Source of the DNA: Symbiodinium natans
Lineage: Eukaryota; Sar; Dinophyceae; Suessiales; Symbiodiniaceae
Length of the DNA: 35,000 bases
Assembly (NCBI GenBank): GCA_905221605.1
Contig: CAJNDS010002678.1
Span: 1 to 35,000, forward strand
Direction of reading: 5' to 3'
The stretch's first letter is position 1. Every line of letters starts with the position of its first letter. The notes beneath the pieces were generated by a model. It saw only the letters and a list, made by a program, of their open reading frames with translations. It was not told the DNA's origin and searched no databases. Shown here one piece after another: positions 17,645 to 26,561 of this stretch. A program made the translations under genes and the position numbers.

Positions 17645-18787
17645 CTCTGAGAAGCTTGGAACGTTAGGCTTGTAGCCTCAAGAAGCTTGATAGGGTTGTG
17701 AAGGGTTTTTTTTGCCACCCGACTAGCCACGGTGTTGTTTAGGGTTTAGGGATTTAGGGTTTAGGGTTCTAACCCCTAAACACTGAACCCCTCTGACATC
17801 GCCCCAAAAAAACCTAGCCTACTGGACGATCTGGTGTGGAAGGAGCCCGAACCGTTGGGAACTTTAGGTTTGACCGTTCCTACAGGTTACAAGACAGTCA
17901 GTAGTACATCACCGCAGCCTACAATCCTAAACGCAACCTAAGACCCTAACCCTAAGCCCTAAGCCCTAAACCCTTTAGCAACTTGACTCTAAACCCTAAA
18001 CCCAAAACTCTAGGCCCTGAACCCTAAACCCTACAAGCGGCGTCTCCTGCCCATTTCGATCTGAGCTGGACAGCGCCACAAAGGGCAATGCGCCGGGGAG
18101 CCCATCCAACCTCTCTCGGCTGGGTTTAGGGTTTGGGGTTTGGGGTTTAGGGTTAACCTGGGACTCTCTTTTCCTGCAGTTTTTTGGGGTTATACCCGCT
18201 AGTTGAGGGGTAGACACTTCTACACTGTAGGTAAATAGGGTCCCAGGTAGGGGGTACAGGGCCAGGGTTTTTAGGGTTTCTAGGGTTTTTAGGGCTCTTC
18301 GGGTTTAGGTTTTAGGGTTTTTAGAGTTTTAGGGGGTTCGGGTCTCTGGTTTTCGGGTGTAGGGTTTCCGGGTGCCTTTTTTAGGTTGTTATTTTTTTAG
18401 GGTTTGGGGCTCTTAGGGTTTTTAGGGTTTGGGGTTTAGGTCTAGGAAGCAGGTACGGTTGGACCCCCCCACTGTGATCTGCACCTAATCGACCCTGTAG
18501 GAGTCTACAGACAAGGTTTAGGTTTAGGTTGGGATGATCCCCCTTATACTAACAGCCATTAGTGGGGATCATAGTCTAAAGACAAGGGTTAAGGGCTTCT
18601 TTAGGCCCAGGAGTAACCTAGGAATAGTACAGTAGTGGTGCCCCTTTGTTGGTTTTAAGTGAATTATGAGGGTTCTATAGGACCGAGGCCGCAGAAACTC
18701 ATGGTTTCCATACCCTGAGCCCGACACCCACACTGGTGGAACCCCTGAAACCCCAAACGCCACATAACATCGATCCAGAACCCTGCC
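17645..18787. other. Repeat-rich region, no supported gene
   Basis: Short TTTAGGG and CCCTAAA stretches (17735-17770, 17940-18035, 18122-18155), then a decayed G/T-rich zone of loose telomere-like units (18255-18460), and a partial family G element (18539-18577). A minus-strand island at about 18770-18680 may be a further exon of the discoidin gene but I could not join it. Confidence 0.5.
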
Positions 18788-18913
18788 TGAACCCTAAACC
18801 CTAAACCCTAAACCCTAAACCCTAAACCCTAAACCCTGAACCCTGAACCCTGAACCCTGAACCCTGAACCCTGAACCCTGAACCCTGAACCCTAAACCCT
18901 AAACCCTAAACCC
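18788..18913 (-). repeat. Telomeric tract with a CCCTGAA core
   Basis: CCCTAAA units flank an uninterrupted block of about eight CCCTGAA units (18834-18891). Homogeneous variant block inside the array; it follows exon 14 of the discoidin gene in gene sense. Confidence 0.95.
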
Positions 18914-18929
18914 AACAGAATTCCTGTTT

Positions 18930-21900
18930 GCTAAAGAAGAAGGAGGCTTTTGCCAGCCTCCGACCGTGGCCCAGTGCCACACCGGAGACTTCCACCTCAA
19001 CGAGGTGCCAGTCTGCGTAGCACCTTTGTGGGTTAAGGCTGATGTGGGGTTTAGGGTTTAGGGTTTAGGGTTTGGCGTTTGGGGTTTAGGGTTTTAGGGT
19101 TAACGGTTAGGGTTTAGGGTTTAGGGTGTAGGGTTTACTTGGGGAGGCTCCTGGGTAGTTAGAAGTAACGCTATAATAATGATGTATATGCCCCAAACAG
19201 GGTCAGAAGTATATTTACCATAGCTAGATCACACTTTTCATCTAGCTACCCCAAGAACCTCCAAGTAAACTGTTCAGGGCCTGAGGAGGGCCCATCTCGA
19301 CGTAGGCTACAAGAGATTCACTCACTTCAGCCTGGCGCAGTACTAAGTGAGCTGATAGAAGGACCAAATTTTATGAGAAATGTTATTCCGGGCGGTTGCT
19401 GATCTGCACTATTTAGGGTTTATCGCGGGGAAACCCTAAACCCTAAACCTTCAAGGCCCTAAACACTGAACCCTGAACCCTAAACTCTAAACCCAAACCC
19501 TAAACTCTTGGTACTTACTCAGGCTTTTTGCATTAGCCAAACATTCGACAAACATCGCCCAGCCCTACATCGCAAAAACCTTGGAGGCCCTCAAAGCCCT
19601 CAAAACCTTATAAGGCCTACCTGTAAAACCAGTGACCCTAACCCTAAACCCTAAATCCTAAACCCAAAAACCTAAACCTTAACCCTAAACCCTAACCCTA
19701 AACCCTAAATCGCACATGATGCACTCGGCGTTGACCACCGGCCCGGCAATGGACAGCCGCAGAAAGCGGTAAGCCCTCGTGGTGCTGCAGCTCACATCGC
19801 TGCTGGTCGATCTTGTAGTGGTGCTAGTGGTGGTGGTGGTGGTGGTGGCGCTGGTGGATGGGTAGCCGGCTCCACATCTGCGATCCACCCAGTCGTCTGC
19901 AAAGCTTGCAGTGCAACCAGCTGCGGAGCAGTCGATCGTGGTTCTGCTGTGTGAGATGCGGAGCTCCAACGCTTGGGACCGGTATGCGCCGAGAGCATCT
20001 GCGCATTCGATGTGGAGATCAGAGATCGCCCAATCATCCGTGGGCCCTCCCTGGTGAACAACGATTCTGGAAATGGACACCGCGGCATAGAGATCCAACA
20101 CCAGAGCCTCAGTTTTTCGAGTGAAGTGGGGATAAGAATAGTGAACTTTTCCTTTTAGGGTTCAATAAGGTTCATATAGGGAAACCTAAGCCTCAAGAAA
20201 CGGACAGAAAGGTTCTGCTGGCCGTTGCGGTAACTTGGCTTCCCTGCTTGAAGTCGAACCAGCACTCGCAGCTGAGCCCAATATCATGGTCGCCAGCCCA
20301 AAAAGTGGCGTAAGAGCCGTCCACCGCAAGATGCGGTGGATGGTCCACATCTGAACCTGTTGCACTGCTGGCAGACCCAGCGAGCCGCGACCCGAATGCA
20401 TCGTACACCTCCACCTCGTACAAGTCCCAGCTAGACGAGCACCTCGACGCAGAGATGGGGCCGCCATTCGAGAGGCGAAGGAATCTGACACCTTCCCATG
20501 GATTGCAAATGTCCGGGCTGCTGCTGGTGGGTGTTGTGCTGGGTGTAGTGCTTGGGCACCGAGTATCGACCCATGGTGTTGAAAGACTGGCGACACACCC
20601 TGTTGAGGAGCAGTCAATGATGGTAGAGGCTGGAGACACCTCAGGGTGGCATGCAACATGCACACACACATGCATCGATATGTGTGTGTATGTACATATG
20701 TACAATTTTGTGCGTGTGTGTATGTATATGCATATGCATCTGGAATCTGTATATATCTGCATATGTGTACCCTGCACATATACACATGTGAAAGAGGTAC
20801 GTGTGTTCTCCGCGTGCGTTTGGCAAATACAACCTCCAGATGCCTACCGCAACATGGTTCTCAAGCCGGTATGACGTGCTGTAAGAAAACCAGAGACTAA
20901 ATTACCATGATATAAAAATCTGAACCGACACTATATCGTTTCGTATACCACTTGCATGTTCTACCACAGAGAGTTCATGTCTGTGTATATGTATATGTCT
21001 GTATGTATATATAATTATATATATATATATATGATACGCATACACGAACACTAACACTAACACCAACACTAACACTATACACTGACACTAGCACTACTGA
21101 AGCCTCGCAGACAGGAGCCACAACATCACGACCTTCCCTTGCCCCTGTGGGGCCTGGAACTCCAGGGCTGCGCCGGTCGCGTTGGGACTGGTGCCGCCTT
21201 GGACAGCAGGAGGGTTTAGGTTCTAGGGTTCTAGGGTTTTAGGGTTTTTAGGGTTTTTAGGGTTTTAGGGTTTGAGGGTTGGAGGGTTTTAGGGTTTGAG
21301 GGTTTTAGGGTTTAGGGTTTTAGGGTTTAGGGTATTAGGATTTTGGGGTATTGTAGGGTTTAGAGGGCTTATAAGGGCATCCTAAAGGGCAAGGGCTGGT
21401 ATGGGGCCTTCGTAGGGCTGTTTCAGGCCTTTAGATGGGGTTTAGGGCCTTTAGGGTTCGGAGCTTCAGGCGGTCGGGCCCACTATGTGCAAGAGCTTCG
21501 CAGAAAGCCGCAACTCGAACCAACTTCCATCGGACCAAAGCCACACTCCAGACGAATGTCTGATACCGCATGCAGGGAGTCCTCGCATGCAGGGAGTCCT
21601 ATTTAGCAAACAAAACGCCGTTTGTCTTTGCCAGAATTCAGACATTCACGCCCAAAACAAACACCAGTTTGGGATGTTCCCCCTTATTATATAGGGGGCA
21701 CTATAATCCCCATTAAGGACTGTTAGTATAAGGGGGAACGTGCCAACCCTAAGCCCTAAACCCTAAACCCTAAACCACTAGCCTAGAATAAGATAGAAGA
21801 GCCTTGGTTGCAAATGTGGGGACTTGTGGTTGCCCCTCAATTTTTCTGCTGACCGGGCATACAGAGCTCTCGAGTTCGGGAGGGTTTAAGGGTTTAGGGT

Positions 21901-24900
21901 TTAGGGCTTAGGGTTTCTGGCTGACTCAGCTGAAAGAAACTCACATTGACCCTTTGGTCTCTACAACAAGGCACTGCACATAAAGGATGGCTCTGAGAAA
22001 GACGGCCCAACCAGTATCCTCGGCCGCTACTCCCCATGAATGGGCTAAACTGTAAACTTCCATATCGGCTAAACTTGCTCCAAACCGACGCTAGACGACC
22101 CTCCTTCTCCCGTCCTCTCCACCCTGGTCGATGATGATTCGAGTGATCCGGCGGCCAGGGTAAAATGACAGTAATGTCTGGCCGCCCCTTTTGCTCTCGG
22201 ACCAGCAGCTACCTCAGTGGTGAGAGAGCTATCGCGGATATCCAGGGCGGCGCTTAAAGCCATCTGAAAAAAAAACATTCCTAAGTATAGTCCTCTTGTT
22301 CAACCCAATAAGGGTAAATACCAGATAAATGCCCCAAAGGGCCTACCGAGATATGGGCTTTTCCGAAAATAGAGGTACCCTTCCATACCCCAAATGGAAT
22401 AGAACCAAAAAAGGGCACCCCTCTTTGCGGAAACCCCCATACGTGGTAGCGTGGAGGGCTTAGGGTGTTGACGCGTTGGCCAGCTTCGGCGTCGGAATCA
22501 TGCAGGTCAACTTCAGGGGGAAAGCCAACGGTAAGCCCGAACCCTAAACCCTAAACCCTAAACCCTAAACCCTAAACCCTAAACCCTAAACCCTAAAGAT
22601 GAGGGACTGGGAGGTGCCCCGGTAGTTGCCTGCAGTGTCACAATGGCACACAAATCCTGGGCTTTAGGTTTAGGCTTTAGGCTTTAGGCTTTAGGCTTTA
22701 GGCTTTAGGCTTTAGGGTTTAGGGTTTAGGGTTTAGGGTTTAGGGTTTAGGGTTTAGGGTTTAGGGTTTAGGGTTTAGGGCCCGCCTGAAGCCTAAACCA
22801 TAAACAGCATGTTTCTGGACCACCCTCTGCTCTTTTTTCCAATGCAAGTCCCCTAAACCCTACACCTTAAAGCTCGACAAAGCTCATGCGCCTGGCGACA
22901 CGCTATCCAGCATCCCTGCAAATAAACCCTAAACCCTAAACCCTAAACCCTAAACCCTAAACCTTAAACCCTAAACCCTAAACCCTAAACCCTAAACCCC
23001 AGGCCACGGTTTAGGGGTCATATGCCTGACGCACCCGACTTTGGGGAAGGAGCCCAGCATCGAAAGTGCACCGATTTCAAGACCCTGAACTCTAAACTAG
23101 ACTTAAGACAATCTGTGCGCTGTTAAGCTTGGGCAGCCACAACAAATCAAAACCCTAAACCCTAAACCCTAAACCCAAAAACCCTGAGACAAAAAAAGTG
23201 AGCTGCCAAGTTGCATCCCAGCCCTGGATCTTTCCTGGTAACGTTGGGGGACAGCGCCAGGAGCTGAGACGTGCCATCGTAGATCCTCAGGCTCGGAACC
23301 TGCCCAAATAAGGGGCTAGGGTTTAGGGTTTAGGGTTTAGGGTTTAGGGTTTAGGGTTTAGGGTTTAGGGTTTAGGGCTTAGGGTTAGAAAAAAGTATGC
23401 GCTTCTGAGGGCTGATTCTACATCATATCAGCAAGCCAGAAACTTCAAGACGACAACAATCATGCTTCTTTCGCGTTGGCCAGTTTGTGTGTTCGTCCTT
23501 GGTTTTTTTGGGTGGCATCAAAAGCAAGGGTTTGTGTTGCCTTGCGGCTTGCATAGCCTGAAACGATGTGCTTGCGTCTTTCTGATGCATGTATCATGGT
23601 TACACCCTCATGTAGGAAGCTGACCTCCCAGCTGTCGTGGCAGGAGGGCGACGCAATGGGGCCTGCATTGGAGATGCGAAGATAACTGAGCCTTGGAAGT
23701 TCGGGCAAGGCTGTGATGTTCTATTGCACTGGTGTACATGTTTCAGAGACTCCGATTTACACTCCCCCGACCTGTTGACGCCCATATTTCGACACAAGGG
23801 CACTGTATCTGGCTGGTATTCATACTGCTGCAAGGCTCAGGGAGAAAATTGGGAGATTGCAAGCCACGGAGCCCCTCCCAAGGATTGCATGCTGCGCCCG
23901 TCGAAGTCGTCGTAGACGTTGTGGTGGTCGGCATGCTGCATGCTTCGACCCAGGCCGCGGAAAGGTTCCAGTGGCAGCCGCCATCCTGAGTAGCCCAGCA
24001 ACCATATTATAACAAGGGCACTTTTTTTGGGGGGTTGGTTACTGTAAATTATAAGGGAACCTTGAACCCAAAAAAAAAGTGAAAAACGGGTACCACTGGG
24101 CTACCAAGCATCGGAACATTGGAGGGTCGTGACTTCCCTGGACACTGGCATCTCAAGAGCTGCGATGTAGAGCTCAGAGGCGTCCCCACACTCGATCCGC
24201 ACATCAGACACGGCGTAACGATCTTCCGCCCCACCTGGCTGGTTCTTAGTAGGGAATGAGGGAATGAGGTACCCTATATACACCCTTTAAGGGATTATGT
24301 AGGGCCCTCATTCCCTCATTCCCTACTAAGAACCAGGAGGTCTTCCGCCCCACCTTGGTGGACCACGATCTTGGAAATCTTGATTGTTGTGGATAGATCG
24401 AGGACGAGGGCTTGTTCCCCTTTCTTCGCGTCGTGCCAGCACGCGCAGCCCAGACCGACATCGTGGTCACCTGCCCAGAAGGTGGTGTAGGAGCCATCCA
24501 CAGCACGAGCCGGCGGGTAGTCCATTGCCGACCCCGTTGGGCTGCTGGCAGAGACGTCCAGGAGTGCTCCGGATGAGTCGTAAACTTCCACTTCGTACAA
24601 GTCCCAGCTCGCATGGCATGAGGAGGAGATGGGGCCTGCGTTGGAGATGCGCAAGTATCGGTAGCCCCCCCACGGGTTGCAAGGCACCGTGGCGCTGGAA
24701 GTGGTGGTCGTAGTCGTGTTCACACAGCGGTTGTCTACCCAGGCTTCCTTGTGCACTGCATGGAGTATAGATATTTTAGGGTTTAGGGTTTAGAGTTTAG
24801 GGTTTAGTTTTTATGTACTTACAACCTAAGTAGGTTCTGTGGACTTTCTGGGTTCGTTTCGTCCGCAAAGGCTCCGAGAGGAGCACGGAACAGCCCGTGG

Positions 24901-25864
24901 GAGAGCAGCGGATGTCGGTCTGAGCGTGGGACACCTGCAGCTCGAAGTTCTGTTCCTTAGTTTAGGGTTTAAGGTTTAGGGTTTCGGGTTTAGCAACTCC
25001 AAGTACTGTTCATTGTAGTGGTCCTTAGTTGTCCAGTAACCTGGGGGAATTAAAGGTTAACCTTTGGGATTTTATAGAGATTAGAATACCCCCAAAGGTT
25101 AAAGGGTGCCTAGGTTCATTGTAGTCGTCAGGGGTGTTTCCGCACTGCACCTGTAGATCTGAAACGGCCCATGGATCATTTGCTCCTCCCTGGTGGATCA
25201 CAATTCGAGAAACCAGGTCCAGCAGAAGAGTCTGCCCTCCCCGCTTGGATTCAGACCAGCATGGGCAGCCTAGTCCGACGTCGTGCGCGCCCGCCCAGAA
25301 AGTGGAAACTGACCCATCCACTGCCGAGGAGGCAGGGTAGCCAGATGCTGAGCCAGTGGGACTGCTAGCAGAGACGGGCAGGCGTGATCCAGCGGCGTCG
25401 TAGACCGTCACCTCGTACAAGTCCCAGCTTGCAGCACATTTATCCGAGGTGATGGGGCCTGTGTTTGAGATGCGTAGGTACCTGTGCACAAGAAAGAACA
25501 AGCTGAACTTGGGTGCTTCAGCAATGAACTGAGCAGTTGCACCACAACCCCGATCTCTGTTGCACTGCCAGGGGGCAAGACCCTTTGTAACCCTATATGC
25601 AGGGACTTTACATGGGAACCCAAACAGGGAACCCCAACAATATAATCGGAATGTGGTCGGAATGTACCTACCAGGGCGTTTATGTTCCCTTTATATTCCT
25701 ACAATATTCTTGGGGTTCACCGTTTGGGGTTCACTTTCGGAGACCACAATACATGGGAACATAAGCCTACCTAGCTGTTGTACATCGCCTGTATCCGTCC
25801 CATGGGTTGCAAGCCCCCACGGCCCGTAGCAGCTCCAGCAATTGCCAGGCCGCCAAAGTTGATC
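18930..25864 (-). CDS. Large protein with at least five discoidin (F5/8 type C)-like repeats
   Basis: Minus-strand exons with checked junctions: 25864-25789, 25481-25130, 25023-25012, 24955-24875, 24747-24354, 24234-24113, 23985-23873, 23691-23625, 23299 to about 23200, 22212-22115, 22018 to about 21950, 20639-20235, 20107-19716, 19023 to about 18930. Each repeat reads CNPWxGYRYLRISNAGP, then C..SWDLYEVEVYD, AVDGSxxTFWAGxHDVGL, CxCWxxxK, LDL...ISxIVVHQGG, WAVSDLxxxC and a C-x-x-x-G-C...WVDxRC close. AVDG, TFW and LDL are hallmarks of discoidin folds, which bind glycans or lipids outside the cell or on membranes. Thr-rich linkers (TTTTTTTSTTT) join repeats and are probable O-glycosylation sites. 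Exon order follows repeat order, so missing junctions could be predicted by alignment between repeats. Repeat 3 lacks its middle part (between 23200 and 22212), which I could not find. Repeat 5 has lost the CNPW motif (CSTTRAYRF). Both ends lie outside what I could resolve. Confidence 0.8.
19024..19715 (-). other. Discoidin gene intron with telomeric ends and GTGC repeat
   Basis: 692 nt: AT|GTGC-GATTTAGGG ... CCCACAAAG|GTGC. GT donor. TTTAGGG units sit at the 5' end, CCCTAAA units at the 3' end, and a family A element (19133-19270) and other tracts between. The junction restores CIMCYADWHLVEVEV, which lines up with CHASWDLYEVEV of other repeats. Confidence 0.75.
19133..19270. mobile_element. 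Family A-like element inside an intron
   Basis: GTTTACTTGGGGAGGCTCCT ... CCAAGAACCTCCAAGTAAAC; inverted ends GTTTACTTGG / CCAAGTAAAC. Interior differs from other family A copies. Confidence 0.6.
20640..21950. other. Intronic region of the discoidin gene
   Basis: Between the exons at 22018 and 20639. Contains CA/TA-rich microsatellite (20660-20800, 20980-21080), a loose telomere-like G/T-rich zone (21210-21360), a family G element (21669-21746) and CCCTAAA units. No other coding island recognised. Confidence 0.5.
21669..21746. mobile_element. Inverted-repeat element, family G
   Basis: TTGGGATGTTCCCCCTTATT, GGGGGCACTATAATCCCCAT, TAAGGACTGTTAGTATAAGG, then GGGAACGTGCCAA. Compact copy; arms pair over the outer 20 nt. 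Confidence 0.75.
22019..22114 (-). other. Discoidin gene intron (GA donor)
   Basis: 96 nt: GGTGGAGAG|GACGGG ... GGCCGAG|GATACTGG. It rejoins IIIDQGGE to DTGWAV, matching VVHQGG-x-D-xWAVSD in other repeats. Confidence 0.6.
22291..22348. mobile_element. Family D element
   Basis: CCTCTTGTTCAACCCAATAA then GGGTAAATACC and CCCCAAAGGGCCTACCG. Same sequence as the introns at 6537-6580 and 15034-15083. Here it lies inside a large discoidin-gene intron. Confidence 0.6.
22541..22782. repeat. Divergent telomeric pair with a TTTAGGC block
   Basis: CCCTAAA (22541-22597), a 69-nt exon-like island (22599-22667), then about seven TTTAGGC units (22662-22711) that switch sharply to TTTAGGG (22712-22782). The island is open on the plus strand (EGLGGAPVVACSVTMAHKSW) and, less well, on the minus strand. 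Confidence 0.85.
22924..22997 (-). repeat. Interstitial telomeric tract (CCCTAAA)n
   Basis: About ten units within the large discoidin-gene intron. Confidence 0.95.
23300..23624 (-). other. Discoidin gene intron with a telomeric 3' half
   Basis: 325 nt: TGGGAG|GTCAGC ... TTTGGGCAG|GTTCCG. GT donor. CCCTAAA units (23390-23317 in gene sense) lie close to the acceptor. Splicing joins SWE to VPSLRIYDGTSQLLALS, which aligns residue for residue with SWDLYEVEVYDSSGALL. Confidence 0.7.
23692..23872 (-). other. Discoidin gene intron, GCTC repeat (GC donor)
   Basis: 181 nt: GAGG|GCTCCG ... CCAAG|GCTCAG. Direct repeat GCTC at both junctions. Joins CNPWEG to LSYLRISNAGP. Confidence 0.7.
23986..24112 (-). 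mobile_element. Family E element used as intron, GATG target repeat
   Basis: 127 nt: TTCC|GATG-CTTGGTAGCCCAGTGGTACC ... GGTTGCTGGGCTACTCAG|GATG. GA donor. The 3' terminus is CTCAG where the mirror of the 5' end would be CCAAG. Confidence 0.8.
24235..24353 (-). mobile_element. Family H element used as intron, 15-nt flanking repeat
   Basis: 119 nt, GT donor and CCAG|G acceptor. The core is a strong palindrome: GGTTCTTAGTAGGGAATGAG ... CTCATTCCCTACTAAGAACC. AGGTGGGGCGGAAGA occurs at both ends; splicing keeps one copy and restores VVHQ-GGAED-RYAVSDV. Confidence 0.85.
24748..24874 (-). other. Discoidin gene intron (GA donor)
   Basis: 127 nt: CTCTCG|GAGCC ... GCACAAG|GAAGCC. CCCTAAA-type units near the 3' end. 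Joins SVLLS to EAWVDNRC. Confidence 0.65.
24956..25011 (-). other. 56-nt intron composed mostly of CCCTAAA units
   Basis: In gene sense AAT|GAACAGTACTTGGAGTTGC, then five telomeric units (CCCGAAA, CCCTAAA, CCTTAAA, CCCTAAA), then CTAAG|GAACAGAACTTCGAGCTGC. The 19-nt sequence before the telomeric part is repeated, with three mismatches, as the next exon. GA donor, AAG|G acceptor. Confidence 0.75.
25024..25129 (-). mobile_element. Family F element used as intron, 16-nt flanking repeat
   Basis: 106 nt: CCCCT|GACGACTACAATGAAC ... CCAGGTTACTGGACAACTAAG|GACCACTACAATGAAC. The element's 5' end has lost about 12 nt compared with other copies. GA donor. Confidence 0.8.
25482..25788 (-). other. Discoidin gene intron (GC donor)
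   Basis: 307 nt: GGATACAG|GCGATG ... TTGTGCACAG|GTACC. Joins CNPWDGY-R to YLRISNTGP. Contains AT-poor sequence with several GGGAACC/GGTTCCC-type short inverted motifs, perhaps another element. Confidence 0.7.
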
Positions 25865-25905
25865 CTGTCCAACAAGCCCTAAACTCCAAAAAAACTCCTG
25901 AAGCT

Positions 25906-26488
25906 TAGGACTGTTCGTATAAGGGGGAACATCCCAGCCTGCAACTCTAAACCCCAAAGCCCGAAACCCCCAAACCCTAAAAACCCTAAACCCTATAGTG
26001 ATAAAGCGGGACCAACGGAGGAGGGTTCTAGGTTGTATTGAAGCTGAGGCCGGTTTAGGGTTTAGGGTTTAGGGTTTAGGATTTGGGGTCTAGGGTTCAG
26101 CTTAGGTATGTAATGTATAGAGTATGCAAGGGAGACAAATCGAAGAACCCAAACAGGCCTCCAACCCCAAACCTCAGCCACAAAGTCGGAACCAGGGTTT
26201 AGGGTTCAGGGTTAAGCCAACACACCTTCAAGCTGTTGAAAGCGCGACACAGTCGAAGCCCTAGGCCCTGAACCCTAAACCCTTTTGAGCCCCCCCAACC
26301 CTAAACCTAAACCCTAAACCCCAACCCCTAAACCCTAGCCCTATACCCTAAACCCTAAACCCTAAACCCTAAACCCTAAACCCTAAACCCTAAACCCTAA
26401 ACCCTAAACCCTAAACCCTAAACCCCAACCCCTAAACCCTAGCCCTAAACCCTGAACCGCTTTTACCCCCTCAACCCTGCTTTGATAG
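25906..26488. other. Partial family G element and telomeric repeats
   Basis: 25906-25937 is the right half of family G (GGACTGTTCGTATAAGGGGG, AACATCCCAG). Then TTTAGGG and CCCTAAA tracts, the longest CCCTAAA array at 26343-26425. No gene seen. Confidence 0.6.
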
Positions 26489-26561
26489 ACAGTCCGGCCA
26501 TGGCTCGGCAGGTGGCGAGAGTCATGGGCTTCCCTACTAACCCCCTCTACACTTCCCCGAG
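26489..26561 (+). CDS. Candidate exon between telomeric tracts
   Basis: Bracketed by CCCTAAA (left) and TTTAGGG (right). Plus frame open across 73 nt: SPAMARQVARVMGFPTNP then LYTSPR. Entered after TTGATAG and left at CCCCGAG|GATTTGGGG (GA donor). No domain. Confidence 0.3.
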
